From the NCBI RefSeq assembly GCF_000015565.1, contig NC_008786.1:2356001-2420000 (forward strand): a stretch of 64,000 bases of DNA, given 5' to 3'. The notes beneath the pieces were generated by a model, which saw nothing but the letters and a program-made list of their open reading frames with translations, was not told the DNA's origin and searched no databases. Source of the stretch: Verminephrobacter eiseniae EF01-2. Its GTDB lineage: Bacteria > Pseudomonadota > Gammaproteobacteria > Burkholderiales > Burkholderiaceae_C. Made by a program: the position numbers and the translations under genes. Each line of letters opens with the position of its first letter. Position 1 is the stretch's first letter. This document shows, piece by piece, positions 63,269 to 64,000 of this stretch.

Positions 63269-64000
63269 TGCGGCATCGGCGGCATCGGCGGCACCGGCTG
63301 CATCGGCTGCATCGGCGCGCCGGTCTGGCGCAGCGCGCCGATATGGCCGCGCAAATCGTGCACGATGCTGCTGAATTCCCGCGTGTAGGTGATCTCCAGT
63401 TCGCGCGGGCGGGGCAATGCAATCTGCTGGCGCAGGACGAAGCGGCCCGGGCCTGGGCTCATCACATACACGGTATCGGCCAGAAACACCGACTCGCGCA
63501 GGTCATGCGTGACCAGGATCACGGTAAAGCGCTGCTCGCTCCACAGGTCGCGCAAGATGCACCACAGCTCTTCGCGGGTGAACGCATCGAGCGCGCCGAA
63601 AGGCTCGTCGAGCAGCAGCAGCCTGGGCTCATGGATCAGCGCGCGGCAGATGCTGGCGCGTTGCTGCATGCCGCCCGAAAGCTGCCAGGGGAATCGCTCC
63701 TCATGGCCGGCCAGGCCCACCTTGTGCAGCAACTGGCGCGCGCGCTCTGCGTAGGCCCGGCGCTGCTGCTTGAACTGGCTGCGGTAGGGCTCGACGATCT
63801 CCAGCGGCAGCAGCACGTTGTCGAGTATGTTGCGCCAGGGCAGCAGCGACGGCGCCTGAAAAGCCATGCCCGATATCTTCAGCGGCCCGGTCACGGCGCG
63901 ACCGTCGATCAGGATCCGGCCCCGCGATGGCAGTTGCAGGCCCGTGGCCAGCTTCATGAAGGTCGACTTGCCGCAGCCCGAAGGGCCGACGATGGCGCTG
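63265..64000 (-). CDS. ABC transporter ATP-binding protein, SsuB/TauB type (5' end outside window)
   Basis: A single-domain ATPase of which at least 244 residues are inside the window. Walker A (GPSGCGKST) lies at about 63963-63989 and the frame continues past the edge. The Q-loop is FQAPSLLPWRN, the signature LSGGMQQR and Walker B LLLLDEPFGALD. The C-terminal end is an unusual Met/Pro-rich tail (MQPMQPVPPMPPMPQ) encoded by repeats of GGCATCGGC at about 63271-63315. Confidence 0.93.
   Translation of the reverse strand, partial: SAIVGPSGCGKSTFMKLATGLQLPSRGRILIDGRAVTGPLKISGMAFQAPSLLPWRNILDNVLLPLEIVEPYRSQFKQQRRAYAERARQLLHKVGLAGHEERFPWQLSGGMQQRASICRALIHEPRLLLLDEPFGALDAFTREELWCILRDLWSEQRFTVILVTHDLRESVFLADTVYVMSPGPGRFVLRQQIALPRPRELEITYTREFSSIVHDLRGHIGALRQTGAPMQPMQPVPPMPPMPQ

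Overview
The window is a GC-rich, gene-dense bacterial chromosome segment with no rRNA or tRNA genes that I could find. Protein families and gene order (Bug/TTT receptors, ileS-lspA after ribF, MoxR-DUF58-TgpA-MltB, several RbsABC-type sugar importers) point to a betaproteobacterium of the Comamonadaceae. The mix of many sugar importers and small dispersed repeats reminds me of Verminephrobacter, but the genus is an inference from memory.

Layout. 1-1865: the end of an unidentified gene, a 164-bp inverted-repeat element, and an MFS transporter. 1966-10259 (minus): an eight-gene sugar or polyol operon made of a cupin-type phosphoglucose isomerase, an AroE-like dehydrogenase, an RbsB/RbsA/RbsC-type importer, an FGGY kinase, a HAD phosphatase and an SDR. 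It is read divergently from a GlcD-type FAD oxidase (10423-11835), and an RpiR regulator follows. 13038-19356: a LysR regulator, tcuA/tcuB-like genes, an aldehyde dehydrogenase and a 3-hydroxyisobutyrate-dehydrogenase-like protein. 19489-24154 (minus): etfB-etfA, an acyl-CoA dehydrogenase and a nitronate monooxygenase. 24617-30973: a histone-deacetylase-like hydrolase, then MoxR-DUF58-transglutaminase-MltB. 31067-43943: housekeeping genes (RsmB-type methyltransferase, purN, yceH, a two-gene acyl-CoA dehydrogenase, a TPR-methyltransferase, an HNH protein, ribF, ileS, lspA). 44082-47692: an AtuA-like pair, a Bug receptor and a LysR regulator.

47964-62481 is an L-rhamnose locus. It encodes a RhaD aldolase-dehydrogenase fusion, RhaI isomerase, two tandem RhaS receptors (the first frameshifted), RhaT, two permeases, mutarotase and kinase. 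It ends in two unexpected genes: a 765-residue protein joining a membrane di-iron oxygenase/desaturase, a Rieske domain and an NAD(P)H reductase, and a TIM-barrel isomerase-like protein. The three-domain protein corresponds to the separate MocD, MocE and MocF proteins of rhizopine catabolism. It could be a self-sufficient O-demethylase that feeds O-methylated sugars into rhamnose breakdown. I consider this the most interesting part of the window. The window ends in a NitT/TauT-type ABC importer whose ATPase runs off the edge.

Two repeat families stand out. Four copies of a 152-164-bp element have 20-bp inverted ends, and in two cases an element end supplies the stop codon of the preceding gene. 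A 60-bp tandem repeat sits at two sites, each time directly against the start of a gene.
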